Positions 42,279 through 54,791 of a stretch of DNA of 64,000 nt are shown one piece after another (the first letter of the stretch is position 1; every line of letters begins with the position of its first letter). Made by a program: the position numbers and the translations under genes. A model generated the notes under the pieces. The model searched no databases, was not told the origin of the DNA, and was given only the letters and a program-made list of their open reading frames with translations. This stretch comes from Heliocidaris erythrogramma (taxonomy: Eukaryota; Echinodermata; Echinoidea; Camarodonta; Echinometridae): the NCBI GenBank assembly GCA_025617745.1, contig CM046864.1, positions 32,369,239 to 32,433,238 of the forward strand, written 5' to 3'.

Positions 42279-43068
42279 TTAAATTTCCAATATGACCCTC
42301 TCCTTTTTTTCCGAATTTGTGTTTGTTTTGTCAAATAAATGCAAAAATATTGAATGGTGATTTGGGCCAATAGATGGTATTATATCACATTTCATAACTA
42401 TTTCCTCCAGACATTCCGATGTTATCCAATAGTGTAAAATACTTTGCATAAACGTTTTTCTTTTGGTTTTTTTTAGTATAAGTAATTGCCTTTTTAAGGG
42501 GTGCCTACTTCTCCAAATGTCCAAAAACATGTTTTTCTTGCATAAGTGTATCAATTTCTTGATTAAATCTATTTGAAATCCTATTTGAAGACTGCCCAAG
42601 ATAATCTAATTCAGTGTTCCTTATCATATTGAAGTCGCCACCTACTATCACTGGATATTCATTTTTATTTAACCTATCAAGAGTATTACGTAATTTTCGA
42701 AGAAATAACAATTGATCATTTTCATAGTTTGTTTGAAAATACACGTTCCCTAAAATCAATCTAAAACCTTGAATCTTACAATCTATATGCACCATAGGCG
42801 CGATTAATACAATCACTCCTTTGCTGTGATTAGACCCATGGCTAAACTAAATAGAACCTTCCCGCATTGAACTCCATCTGTCCTCTGTATCCCTAGTACT
42901 AAATGTTTCCTGTAAAAACACAATATCCGCCTTTTTATCTTTACACCACGAAAAGATTCGTTCCCTTTTATCTCTTTCCCTAATTCCCTTTACGTTGAGC
43001 GAGTACATTTTACAATTAATAGAAACGTTCTTAGATTCCTCACTAGCACTCGTCATGAGAGGTATCAA
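42279..43068 (-). pseudogene. LINE apurinic endonuclease domain, degenerate
   Basis: MYSLNVKGIRERDKRERIFS with KADIVFLQETFSTRDTEDRW (Glu of the ..QET motif), then in other frames GFRLILGNVYFQTNYENDQL, VGGDFNMIRNTELDY and, further on, DIWRSRHPLKRQ with MQSILHYWITS. This follows the EEP endonuclease order of L1/Tx1-type LINEs. The Asn of SLNVNG is Lys here, the SRIDYW motif is lost, and the final SDH reads NHH, so it is inactive. Confidence 0.85.
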
Positions 43069-43069
43069 C

Positions 43070-45255
43070 AGTATACCAACGAACCAAACAACTTATCACA
43101 TAAAAACCAGATGGCCCAGAACCAATCGTCCACCTGTTGAAACCCAACATTAAGAAACCCACCCTTGACTGAAAAGCTTTCAGTGAAGGATTGAGGAAGA
43201 GAGAAAAATAAAGAACTATAGTGTAGTTGCAGCCCTCTTCTCCTCCCACCTTCTATTTCTCTATATATTTGTTCATATGATTCTGCTTCTGTATCCTAAA
43301 CCTAAACAAATTTCCTAAATCAAACCTTCTCTGTAAGATATTATATTCTAGCTTTCCAACTACGGATACTAACTGTCATCCAAATTAGAATACCACTTAA
43401 AGGCACAAGGCTCTGTTAAAAATACTAATATACGTAATGACTTGCCAAATTGAAAAACAGTAGAAAATCTGAAGCATACTTCCTTAGCATCACAGCAACA
43501 AACAAATGAAAAAATAGGGAAAATAGAATGCAGACTGGTTTAAACTACTGAGAAACACACATAAAAAGATAAAAAAAGATAAAAGGATTCCTCTCTGTCC
43601 TCAATAGACAAATTTACAACAATGATATTCAAATGTAATGCATGCTTCTTGGAAACACCGAAAAGGGGTGTGCAAAACAACCTACATATTCTATAGTACT
43701 CTCGCTTTCCAAGTATGGTGAAACAGCTGACTGCCAATAATGTTGAAATACATGTACCACTTTAAAAAACACAAGGCTCTATTAATAATAATAGTACACA
43801 CAGTGAACGTATTCTAATAAGTATCAGTCTTGCATGTATGCATACTTTCTTAGTACCATAAAGAAAAGGGAGGTGTGCTTAATTTGAATGTACTACGTAC
43901 TATATATTTTCATTATATTATGTATTTCTGAAAGCTGTATAATTTTCTATACATTCTGATAATTATGTTATGTACATCAACTAAAAATGAAGTTGTATGA
44001 TTTTTATTTGTACTGAATGAATGCAATAAAAAATGATACAAAACAAAACAAAAATACTCAAATGTTATGCATGCTTTTTGGCACACTCAAGGTCTTCAGT
44101 TATCTTTTTCCTGTTTTGGTGGAATTACTTAAAGGGATTGGGTAACTTTGTGGAGGCTTGATTTAATAAATTGTTGAATGTTGATATCTGTCTTGTATAA
44201 TGATGTTCAGAAAGATAGATAAATAGCCAGGCATAGAAAGGTTTTCAAATATATAATGATATTATTGAGATATCTATAACTGAATACGCAAATTAACGAA
44301 AGCGTATGGCCTACTATTTAGTCTAACACTGAGTCTATGGGGAAAGTGAGTGTGGCATTTCCGGTCACTTGCATATGTTTACTTTTGTAAAGGATATGAT
44401 GATTGTGAATTGCTCACCCCCTCCCCCCCCCCCCCCCCCGGCTTCATTTTTACAACATATAACATACACTGATAGCATGTACGGCCAGGCAGCTCAGATT
44501 TTATCAAGCTTCTACAAAGTTACCAAATCACTTTAATATGATTCTTTTGTTTAAAAATATGTAAAATCAATTATATAAAAAGGAAAACCTTGTCAAACAA
44601 GAAGTCTAAACTGTAATTCTAACTTTTAACTTCAATTCATGTTTAACATATTTGTGTCTCTTGAGACAATAACCGACCATCAGATTTTTCATGTATACAC
44701 CACAAGCTTTTTCGTAAGTGATAACATATCACACTCTCAAAACAAGGCCGGCTACTATACAGGAACCCCCAACTGCGGTTGGGTAGCTCCTACCACAGCT
44801 ATGTAAACCGGCTATCCCCAACCATCCTCCAATACACGTTCCTAGAGCCAGTTTCTTTTCCACTTTCCTTTTTTCTTTCGCATGAAAGATGAATTCGTTA
44901 AGATATCAAATATTGAATCAAAGAAACCATACCTATCATCATTGTTCCCGGGACACGTATACATCAAAATTATAAATAAATGAACAAATAAGCTAAAGTA
45001 GCTTTAGTTATAGACAGTGTGCATGAATGTTTCCAAGTTGATAGTTAAATTTCTTGCAAAGTCTTCAACCATCTTTTTCTTTATTTTAATAGAATTTACG
45101 TAATAGATCCTTTTCTCCTTTTTTCTCTTTTTTGCTCTTAAGATATTAAAGTCAATTGTATGAAAAGGAAAACCTTGTCAAAACAGAAATTCGAATAAAT
45201 TTCTAAATTCTTTACAGAAATTCATGCTTCAACAAGTTTTCCCTTTCCTTTCCTT
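43070..45255. other. Unassigned AT-rich sequence
   Basis: No supported gene. C-run at about 44419-44439. A short direct similarity (ATGAAAAGGAAAACCTTGTCA) occurs at about 44575 and 45160, so part of this stretch may be an old duplication. Confidence 0.4.
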
Positions 45256-45257
45256 CT

Positions 45258-45715
45258 TAAGCCTCGTATATTTTATTTATTATTTTGTTGATTCATTTGG
45301 GATGTAGATTCCCTGGTTAGTTACCCCCAAATAAATGTTTTATTCAATAATAAAATCCTGCGTTTTATATCATCGTGTAAATAATGTCGAAGTCTAGGAG
45401 AAATAATCAAAATAGACTCTGTGTTTTGTTCCAATAACTTATATAATAAAATCTGCGTTGTATACTTCATTCATTTGTTGCTTTTTTTGGGTATAGAAAA
45501 CCCGCAAGTTACGCCCCAAATAAATTTTCGATTCTTTAAAACCATTTCCCGTTGTATTCATTTATTTGTTGTTTTATTTGGGTTGTTTCTCCATAACGCG
45601 CCAAATCAATTTCCAATTCGATAAAAAATATTTTTCGCTATATCCTTCCCTAATTTGTTGTTTCTTTTGGGTTGTATTATCCGTAATTTACGCCTCAAAT
45701 CAATTTTCGAGTGTT
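45258..45715 (+). repeat. ~90-bp tandem array, locus 2
   Basis: Starts TTAAGCCTCGTATATTTTAT and has the same unit as locus 1 (38022-38845). It contains GTAAATAATGTCGAAGTCTA at 45376, which also occurs at 36849 to the left of locus 1. Confidence 0.85.
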
Positions 45716-45885
45716 TGTCAATCCCGGCGCAGCACATAGCAGACGACAAAGCGATACTGCCATCGCGACAATTCCACCATCGTATCTCGGCGTTCGCTGA
45801 ACGTGTACGCATAAAACAAAACGCAGCCGCATAGAAAACTGCTCGTGCGGAACTCAACCCGAGTTGAGTTCCGTGCGCGATAGTT
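45716..45885. other. GC-rich island with perfect hairpin
   Basis: About 170 bp of clearly higher GC content. GGAACTCAACCCGAGTTGAGTTCC-type dyad at 45848-45871 (11-bp arms GGAACTCAACC/..GTTGAGTTCC). No domain is recognised in the frames. Confidence 0.45.
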
Positions 45886-46406
45886 TACGGTATCCTTTAT
45901 TTTCTTCAAACTCCTTAACCGTTAACCTGTAGAATGCCGGTTAAAGTTATCTGGGGTCTATTTTGTACATTCTAACTGTATACAAATCATTTGGCCTCAG
46001 AGACCCTTTGAGTACAAAATAAATAACAGACGCCCTAATACAGAACCTTGAGGAACATCGTAGTTTAATCTTATGAGATAAATGATTACAATACCTTCTA
46101 GATAGATTTGTCAGGGAACACACCACTCCTCAAAGAGGAATTTGTTAAGAGCACACGTGTAGAAACCAATACATCATTGTTTTATTAATTTTAACAAGCC
46201 AGTTTGGCATTGGGTCTCGGAAAATAAAAACTTTTATTCGCTGATTTAGCAACAATTATGTTAACATCTTATGGAGAGACATAAACAAAGGTGGAGAAAC
46301 CACTCTCACGTTGATGTTTCTTCGTAACCTCAACCATACCAGATGTTTGAAGACCCTGCTCCTTTTCAGCTAGAATAGTTCTGATCTTTATTTACAGATC
46401 CTCTCA

Positions 46407-47107
46407 TCAAAGAAACCTGCAAATATGTAAGCTAGCTCTGTATGATCTTGCATCAGAGTAACGGAGGATCTTCTTAGATGTACCAAGAAGTGAATGTATA
46501 GTAAAATACATAGTTTTACAATTAGCTGCAAGAAGCAGATTGGTAAAATAAATCAAGGAACTGTGACTAACCGGAAGATCTGGTTGATCCACGTGGACAG
46601 TGAAGTCACCAACTATGGCAATGTGACCATTAAGCATGGCGCATCTCCGAAAGAACTCATCAATTTCATCAAGAAAAGCTTTTGAAGCAAAGCCATTCAC
46701 TGAAGATGGGGGTGGTCTATATATGGTAAATATGTGAAGTCCTTTCCTCTCATCAAGCACATGCGCTGACTCAAATGTCACTGATGGAGAGTCCAATTTC
46801 GTCAGTCTCAAGTTCAGATTGTCTTATACAAAATCCCAATGCCACCATGAGGATCATTACTACGTGCAATGTGTATGAAGGAGTATCCAGAAGGTTTAAG
46901 TTCTTGAATTACTGCTGGGTCATCATCAGACAACCATGTCTCTGTGATGACTAAGATATCTACATCTTCAGCAATAGTATAGTCATAAATTCCCCCAGTT
47001 TTGTTATGAATAGATCGAATGTTCATAAGGTATAATGTTACTTTCATGCTCATGTCAACAGTCCTGAATATACTGAAGATTGTTAGTGTTGATTCACCTC
47101 TGACCAC
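46407..47107 (-). pseudogene. CR1-like LINE endonuclease fragment
   Basis: Minus strand: LYLMNIRSIHNKTGGIYDYT, EDVDILVITETWLSDDDPAV, GYSFIHIARSNDPHGGIGIL, then after a frameshift near 46813 ERKGLHIFTIYRPPPSS, AIVGDFTVHVDQPDLPV. N.RS..NK, the ITETWL Glu, HxxR...GGIG, YRPP and GDFN (here GDFT) are the EEP endonuclease signature of CR1/L2-type LINEs. The Asn of GDFN is changed to Thr. Sequence after about 46490 diverges; reverse transcriptase is absent. Confidence 0.88.
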
Positions 47108-47109
47108 GG

Positions 47110-48800
47110 TGAGTCCCCCGACGTCTCTGCTGTGATGACACTATATCAGTGTACCTCTGTGCTGGGCCCATATACCTTATATCTAAATATGATACATTCC
47201 ATTTCTCTTAAAGCTACAGTGATTACGCATAAGTATAAGTAGAGTAGGGTTGTGTTTCATGAAATGTTCAGTGTCAGACTGGGATTTTGCGTGTGTGGCA
47301 AGCTCAAAAGTGTCAGATGGGCCATTGCAGTCATCAGTGTATGCCTTTATCAGCTTATGTGGTCCAGAATACATACCGCACACAAGAGCTAGTACATTGG
47401 ACTGCATGCCATATGCTCTCAATTTAGATGAAGAAATGCCTCATTTTTACACATTCTTTTCACTTTCATGCACATTCACACTAAAGGAAAATGTATAGAG
47501 AACATGTAAGAAAATGATGTCTGCACACTTACATTAACTTGTAAGAAAATTGGGGTAAAATATCCATTCCTGTCAGCAGGATCTATCTCGATCTGCACAG
47601 CTTCCAAATGAATTTGAAATATTTAGCCCTGCAACCTGATTGGCTTATGTGTGAATTAGTCTAGCTTCAGACTTGCTATCCCATTAATGTTATTCACATA
47701 TTGCTATAATCTAGTGTATGAGGCTAGCATGTTTCATCAATAAGAAATGAACAAATAGGTCATTAAAATAATTCTTATTGTATCATTATCACAGAATGAT
47801 AATTGAACTAAAAATTCCCCAAGCTAAATTTGGTTAGTTTCCCAGACTACACAAATTGAGAGAAAATTTATTTGGCACTATCTTCCTTGTATTTTTTTCT
47901 AGGTTTCATATCTGCTTCAGCTTCGAATATGGCAAAAAGAACGAGATGAGAAAATAGAAGTAAAACAGTCTACAGTTTTACTGGCTTGTAAAAAATAGCA
48001 GGAAAATAGTCCAAGGTTTTACTTGTTTGTAGGAAATAGGGAAAAATAGTTATTAGGAAAAGTATAGAGTAAAAATATTCTATTTTCCCCCTATTTCATC
48101 AGGACAGTGTGTAAGAATAGGGCAAAAATAAGAGTAAAAATATATATTTTCCTATTTCATCAGGACAAATAGTTCAAAAATATCCATGTTTTCAAGAAAA
48201 TAGAAATAAAATAAAGGAAAATAGAAATAAAATAGGAGAAAATAGAAAAACAAATATTTTCACTTGTTGAAAAACTACTAGGGCACACGCAACAGCTGCG
48301 TATGTATTGCGATGTCAGCGTTTGATATCGCTGCGCTGATTTTTGACCGGATTGTATGTGAGAAGTTTGGGCGTGGGACGCTTGCTCGGACCGTTGGTAT
48401 TTTGCTCAGCGCGCGAACTCTCCATTGAGTTTTTACATGTTTTTACCAGCACCGCTATCCCGAAACCGGTTCCAAGACAGCAAACATGAAATTGGTATTG
48501 CCACGCAACTGATTTTTTTTTCGGATTTTTTCTTTGGTTAAAACTGAAACAAAAAGGTCTTCCATGATTTGAGTGAAAAAAAATTAAAGTGATTCTGTAA
48601 GAAAGAGTTATGAAATAGGATTTTGTCTTACATGTATGTGGCCGAAGAAAAGCTTGAAATGGCGTTCATCATGGGATATTTGCATGTTACAATCGTCACC
48701 GACATATTTCGAGAGGCTCCTCGAATGAAATCATTTTATATACCCTAAGGAAGCTTAACACCAAAAATGGTGCTTTAGTCCGGCGTGTCGCGATAATCGA
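47110..48800. other. Unassigned AT-rich sequence with degenerate AAAATAG repeats
   Basis: Between about 47940 and 48260 phrases such as GGAAAATAG(A/T)AATAAAATAG recur irregularly. No supported gene. Confidence 0.45.
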
Positions 48801-48824
48801 GAATGTTGTCCCTAACCCACCCCA

Positions 48825-48932
48825 CTACTGCTGCTGCTCCTAGTGCCACTACTGTTGCTGCTGATGTTGCTGCTGCTATACTACTACTACTACTGCTACT
48901 GCTACTACTACTACTACTATACTATACTTCTT
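48825..48932. repeat. CTG/CTA trinucleotide microsatellite
   Basis: Imperfect (ACTGCTGCT) and (CTA)n runs; it explains the Leu/Ala-rich frame here. Confidence 0.9.
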
Positions 48933-49660
48933 CCACTGACAATTATCAAGCTAACACTACTGCTGTATCAATGTTATCACTATACACTTTTATGTCTTGT
49001 GTAAAAACGGAACCACTGTTTTGACCTTCTATATACGTAGCCAATATGCTAAATATCCTATATAATTAATGTAAATAATCATAATGTTCTTACCTTCTTC
49101 AGTGAAGACATATCACTTATGTTGCTAATTATGTCATATCCTGAAAAATAAAAAGAAAATAACATCAATTTGACATCGAAAAAAATATACTTTTAGCGAT
49201 GGGCACAGATTCTTAATCTTCAGTGATCTTGAGTTCTGTGAATGATGGAAGATAAAGTATGATCATAATTCAATAAATTTTACACTAAATACACAAAATC
49301 CGAGTAATGAGTAACTAAAAACAGGGAATCGAGCAAATCCTGCATAATCATAAGCGCAAAATGTGTGATAATACAGTACTCTTCAGTTTAAGACGTTTTG
49401 AAAAGGTATTTTTGAAGTTTGCTTCTTTTTCCTGAACGAAAAATAAAAGAACAATTCAGAATCATTTTGAGTTAGTTTCTCTCAGAATGCAATTCAATCT
49501 CCTGAACTCAAGATTATAGTATACAAACTCTTGAAACAAAAGCAAGTACTTCTTTCACTAGGAATAATATTGCTGTATACAGGAAAGTGAATCAAATTTG
49601 AAAATGGTATAAATCCAATATACAAGACTATCTCGATGATTCGTAATTTTGTTGTTGCAA
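48933..49660. other. Unassigned AT-rich sequence
   Basis: Nothing recognisable. Confidence 0.4.
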
Positions 49661-49661
49661 T

Positions 49662-49719
<58 letters not shown>

Positions 49720-49829
49720 GTGAAAGAAATTGCGAGAATAACGTTGCGTAGCTCAATCAAAGTTCCCCAGAGCTGTCCTCCCTTTTTGAAATTTTTGCAA
49801 AGGCTGAAAAAATGTCTCCGCCGGGAATC

Positions 49830-49865
<36 letters not shown>

Positions 49866-49987
49866 CATTCCTTTTGTATTTGATTATGTTTTTTTATTAT
49901 TGTTATGTATTTGTTATGCATGTGTTTCTTTATTATGTGAAAGGACCCCATGAAAGAACAGTGGCACTGAAAGAGGCTATCCGCCAT

Positions 49988-50029
<42 letters not shown>
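49662..50029. repeat. Cluster of TA microsatellites
   Basis: (TA)n at about 49664-49716, 49831-49862 and 49999-50029, the last preceded by (CA)n. Between them a non-repetitive 110-bp segment ends CCGCCGGGAATCGAATAT. Confidence 0.95.
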
Positions 50030-50031
<2 letters not shown>

Positions 50032-50973
50032 AAGGAAATGTCACTATGAGACGGTCATATCTTGTATGGTCCTCCTTCATTTGTCAACCTTTCGATCAAA
50101 GATCTTCATCAGGACTGTATATAAAAACACAAAATGATGGCTGGCATTTACATCGGAATATACATTTCAATTCTTACAATTGTTAAGTACTTATCATTAT
50201 AATAATATTAATGAATATAATTATTATAATGATGATTATTATTGTTGTTATTACTATTATTGCCTTCATTAATATCGTTATCATTATTATTATAATCGTT
50301 ATTATTATTGTATTATTATTGTATCATGATATATATCCATGTTATTGATGCAAATGCAAACTTGTATATATTGAAACAAATGAAACTAAGATGTTATGCA
50401 CTTTTCATATAGATCCCCAAAGAAGCTCATGTCAACTTAAAAAACAACACCGACTAGTTAACACGACAATCATGCCAACACGGTAATCATTTACATTCAT
50501 TTTCTGCATAGTTTGCAAATATTCCTAGAAATCGACTTATAGACATACGACGAGTATATCATTTACAGAAATAGATTTGTATATATAGACATGCAATTAT
50601 TTTTTCACACATTGTTTTATTCTTTAAAAGATATGCAAATGTATAATAATGATGACGATGTTAATGATAAGAGCAATATAACACCTCCACTACTACTACT
50701 ACTACTACTAATAATAATAATAATGATAATAATGATAAAAATAATAATGAAAGCAATAATAATAATGACAATAATAATCATTATGATAATTATAGTAATA
50801 TTATCATAATGATAAGTACTTTTGTGAAAAAGTCAAATGTATATTCCGATGTAAATGTCAGCCATCATTTTGTGTTTTCATGTACAGTCCTAATAAAGAC
50901 CTTTGATCGAAAGGTTGACAAATGAGGGAGGACCATACAAGCTACGACCGTCTCATAGTGACATTTCTTTCAA
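50030..50973. repeat. Fold-back element with ~300-bp arms
   Basis: Outer arms 50030-50168 and 50833-50973 are clear inverted repeats (TGTCACTATGAGACGGTC outside; ACATCGGAATATACATTT inside). Complementarity continues more loosely through the ATT-rich interior (TAAGTACTTATCATTAT against ATAATGATAAGTACTTTT). The flanking sequence is TA-repeat on the left and TATA on the right. No ORF of note. Confidence 0.75.
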
Positions 50974-51149
50974 TATACCTTCCACTAAAACAACTATGAG
51001 TGACCACCAGCGTTATATCAAGGAATATTTCTTACAATATATATATATATATATACATGTATATCAAAAATTAAAGAATACATGGTAAATCAGATATATA
51101 TATATATGCGAAGATACCCAACTTTAACATTTGTTAAAGGATTGATGAG

Positions 51150-51245
51150 ACAGGAGACAAAGGACGTAGCTGAACTTTATTACATCAAGCTTTCGGCCTT
51201 CACGGCCTTCTTCAGGTTCTGAAGATAATAATATAAACATAATAC
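51150..51245 (-). other. Hairpin motif of the CTGAAGAAGGCC...GGCCGAAAG type
   Basis: Minus strand CCTGAAGAAGGCCGTGAAGG followed by CCGAAAGCTTGATG. A GGCC/GGCC stem is framed by CTGAAGA and GAAA. The same frame with a different stem (GATC/GATC) occurs in both arms of the fold-back at 50076-50115 (minus) and, altered, 50886-50925 (plus). Sequences of this kind accompany Penelope-like elements in many animals; hammerhead-ribozyme relatedness is only a possibility. Confidence 0.4.
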
Positions 51246-52428
51246 TTCAATATACACACATATCATTGCTATAAACAAGTGATTGCTTATTTGAAATATC
51301 CTTTTATGTAACAGAAACAAATACTACAATTGGATCATATTTTCCACTGTATCTTATGATTTTGTAATGCTTATAATCATAATTCAAATTGCTGCAATGA
51401 CAAAATTCCCGATGAAATCCACATCTGTGGCAGCCCCCTTATTTTTGATAAAAACTGTGTTTAGACATGTTAGAAGGAAAATGATTAATGAGCAAAATAA
51501 TACTTAATTTGTCTGATGCAGGTGCCAAGCCCTACACGGCTCATTGTATCGTATGCAGCATTTGATAAGGGCCTCTCTATTTTCCACAATTCGTCTCAAT
51601 TTAAAGTTGATTTTATTGGACCTCTAATACGCTTTGTCAACCAGGCATTTTTACAAAATGTATTTGGGGTCATTTGTACCATGCGCTAACCCCGAAGTGG
51701 CTTATTGGCGGTAGAGAGGACGGAGCTAGAGATATAGTATAGTCGGAAATTGGGGTTGCCGTTCACCATCGAGATACATTTTATAAACCAAGTTTTTTGT
51801 AATGCCTGAAGTGTCTAATTATTATTAGGTGGGCTGTACTTCAAGTACTGACCACGATTTTTTTTCTTTATTATTAGGCTTGTCAAATGTATTCAAGTTT
51901 TTTTTCAAATAGTGACGTCATCTAGGCGTGTACGTACGCGTCGGTGAAGTTGCGCAACTAATTCATCCATCCCATCCCATCCCATTTATCCATCCCAGGC
52001 CAAGGCATGATAAAATAAACGAAAAGACCGCTATCTGCTCCCATTAAAATACCTCAGTGGCTCCGTACAGTAAATATTGTGTTATACAATGCACTGTATA
52101 TAATTTTTTTGTTAAAGCAAAGCTTAGGCATAACTTCCATAATATACAAAAAAAATTACGTTTAAGGGAAAACAGACTCAATAAAAATCTTCTTTTTGTC
52201 AGAAATTGAACCTCCATTTCCTAAAATGCACGGGAAGTTTATTTTTCTTTTTAGCCAAATAATATTCTATTTCCTTTTGTTTTTTAACAAATGATTTGAA
52301 AGCAGTAATATTAGGTAAATCATTGTAGAACTTGCATATATAAATGTAGTATTTCACCAGTAAAATAAGATTGCAAATTTATCTGCAGGTACACCAAAAA
52401 GTTTGTCAAAATTGGTAAAAGTAAAATT

Positions 52429-53222
52429 TTAATCATAATTTTGTGATGATACATTTAATAAAACTTCCGAAATTGCGGAGACTTTGTCACGTTCACAAAA
52501 TACATGAACCATAGTTTCCTCCTTTTTATCACTAAAAACACAATTTGGTGAATCATTCCTTTTAATTTTACATAAAAATCCATTCAAAGTTATGGTTTTA
52601 TGAAAAATCTTCAAATAAAATGAACGTAACCTAGTGTCTATTGTAGAACTAAAATTAACGTTATGTACGTTTTCCCAAATAGTGTGTTTATGGACTGTTA
52701 TTGTCATTCCAATATTCGTATCGTTTATCAGGAAGATATTGAACATTTAATACTTTGTAAGCATGACGAGGTACTTTTTTGGTAGCAATTAAATTAGTAA
52801 TCAAAATATCTTGAACATCTAAATTATTAAACAGTGCATAATCTAACCATTAATGTGGAATATGTTTCATTAAAAGTTGAATTTTCTCCTATCTGACTGA
52901 GGGATACCAAAATCTAAAATTAACTCCTCAAATAGTTTATGCCCAGGAAGAGGAGGGTTCAATAAATCAGAAATTACAGAGACCAAGTTTCTTAATGAAA
53001 ATACCTTTTAGATTTTGATCGGATTAATCTATTAAACCACAGTAATTGACAAGCTCCTAGCTCAGAAAATGTACAATTAAATGATTCTACAGTAGCATAT
53101 TTCCTGTAATTATACCAAGTGCGTAAAGAATCTGCTATCTGGGAATTACCCAAAGAGCGTAAAACTGTTTCCGGGGCATTTGCTTTCCATAAAATTTGAG
53201 GGTCTCTATGAAATTTTTCCAA
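52429..53222 (-). pseudogene. L1-like ORF2 C-terminal pieces, copy 1
   Basis: LRTWYNYRKYATVESFNCTF with ACQLLWFNRLIRSKSKRYFH, then after stops IWENVHNVNFSSTIDTRLRS, FHKTITLNGFLCKIKRNDSP and MVHVFCERDKVSAISEVLLN. The CVFSDKKEETMVHVFCE segment has the C...E...H.F..C spacing of the terminal zinc-binding motif of L1/Tx1-type ORF2 proteins. Confidence 0.7.
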
Positions 53223-53809
53223 AACTGATATTTCAATTAATTTCCATACTGACTTGAAATTATCGTCAAGTAAGCATTTGACCCAAGTGATTTTTTTGAG
53301 CTAATGCATATGCATAAGGGTCAATCATTTTTAGTCCACATTGATTATAATCATTGTACATAAATTTTCTCTTCACCCTGTCATTACCACCACTCCAAAT
53401 AAATTTAAAAAAAAAAACTATTCAACTCATTAAAAAATTTCTGTGCTATCTTAATGCTGAGTACAGGGAAAAGATATAATAGGGAGAACAAGGGATTTGA
53501 TTACACAGACTTTACCCATCAAAGAAAGATTTCTCATTCGCCAACAGTTTACGGTCTGGATTATTCGTTTTAACCTTTCTTCATAATTCATATCAAAAAT
53601 CAATCCCAAATTCAGCGAGAAATTGACTCGCCAGTATCGAAAAATAGAGGTCCTCCGTGTGATTCCCTAACTTTGTAAGGGAAGTTCTTGACATCCTCTC
53701 TTAGAGCTAGTCCAAATTGCTTCAGTTTTAGTCAAATTATTTTTACATATCTACCAAATTTACTCAAAATATCAAACAAGGAGTTAAAAGAATCCCTTTA
53801 CCCATCTAC

Positions 53810-54360
53810 AAAGCACACCGAGTCGTCAGCAAATAATGACAATTTCACTTCATGATTTTTTTATTTGTATCCCTTTAACTTGCTCACTTTTCCGAATAGA
53901 TAAGGCCAAGATTTCAATGACAAATGGTGTAATGGGACATCCCTGAAATATACCTTTTTGCATGCAAATGCGATTAGATAAACATCCATTATTCATGACA
54001 TAGGTCTGTCGTGCCGAATACAGAGTCTTCATCCACTCAATAAATTTAGGACCAAAGTTGAAACATTTTAGAGTTTGAAATAAGAAATTATGGCTAACAC
54101 TATCAAATGCCTTTTCAATATCGAGTAATATTATTGCACCTGGAATTTCATTTGTTTGAGTATGTTCAATAATGTCAAAAATTAATCGTATATCATTACT
54201 AATGTTTCTGTCTTTTAGAAAACCAGATTGATCTGTGTAAATTAGATCATGCATAGATTGTTTTATACGGTTTGCAAAACATTTTGCTAGTATAATCCAC
54301 GGTCAATAATGTAATATGTCGATAATTCTTAATTAATAAAGGGTCTTTGTGATACCACCA
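53810..54360 (-). pseudogene. L1-like reverse transcriptase, copy 1
   Basis: KNYRHITLLTVDYTSKMF upstream, then a 134-codon open frame (54254-53850) with DLIYTDQSGFLKDRNISNDI, IILLDIEKAFDSVSHNFLF (motif A) and QKGIFQGCPITPFVIEILAL (motif B, G.FQG.P..P). After a stop at 53850 comes KLSLFADDSVCFVDG (motif C, FADD) and another stop. The catalytic residues are still visible but not in one frame. The peptide is identical to that at 61917-61513. Confidence 0.9.
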
Positions 54361-54626
54361 TTCCGCTGAGACATAGACAACAAACCGTTCTGTAAGGAAT
54401 AATTGTATGAATCCATTAACATATCGCTAATATCTGACCAAAATATTATGTAGAATTCTATCGGAAGTCTAAAGGTGCACACGCGTACGCGTGCGTCAGT
54501 GATGTAATTCAAGCACAATATTTTCATGAAAACTATGAATCTAGAAGGAGACACTGGATTCTCACACTACCATAACCACAGTGTTTAGACTTTCGCAGAC
54601 CAACATCGATAACCTTTGACCCCACA

Positions 54627-54791
54627 AGTCAGGCCTGTAGCCAGGGGGGGGGGGGGGGGGTCGGACGACACCGACACACCTTTAATCGGCCCCCCCCCCC
54701 CCCCCTAGCAAGGTCCGTATTGATTATGACAAAAAGGTCAACTTTTGCCAAAAACGATCCACCCCTTTAGAAATCCTGGCTACGGGCCTGC
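54627..54791. mobile_element. hAT-like MITE with poly-G/C runs (CAGGCCTGTAGCCAGG)
   Basis: Starts CAGGCCTGTAGCCAGGGGG and ends CCTGGCTACGGGCCTG, inverted repeats of about 16 bp typical of a widespread hAT-like non-autonomous type. Contains a 19-base G-run and a 16-base C-run. No clear 8-bp duplication. In copy 2 of the duplication only the right part remains (about 62127-62208). Confidence 0.6.

Larger units (their letters stand above)
38846..43068 (-). mobile_element. L1/Tx1-like LINE ORF2 relic with poly(A) tail
   Basis: The minus-strand element ends in a poly(A) tail (T-run at 38846-38855). In order from high to low coordinates: endonuclease pieces at 43068-42279, reverse transcriptase pieces at 41130-40440, and a C-terminal region to about 38900 including 40026-39742. 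A SINE (41203-41567) is inserted between endonuclease and reverse transcriptase. Many frameshifts and stops. No ORF1 was recognised upstream (43070-43300). It inserted at the end of 90-bp array locus 1. Confidence 0.85.
52390..54360 (-). mobile_element. L1/Tx1-like LINE fragment, copy 1
   Basis: Minus-strand reverse transcriptase (54360-53800), thumb region (about 53640-53280) and C-terminal pieces (53222-52992, 52746-52429). Similarity to the LINE at 38846-43068 is at the level of clade only. Interrupted by many stops; duplicated as 58900-62030. Confidence 0.8.

Noticed and set aside
49494-50080. ORFs with long YIYIYI runs
   Set aside because: Translation of TA microsatellites on both strands.
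51150-51245. Firm hammerhead ribozyme call
   Set aside because: CTGAAGA and GAAA are present, but an unpaired A precedes the stem and I could not draw convincing stems I and III with a cleavage site.
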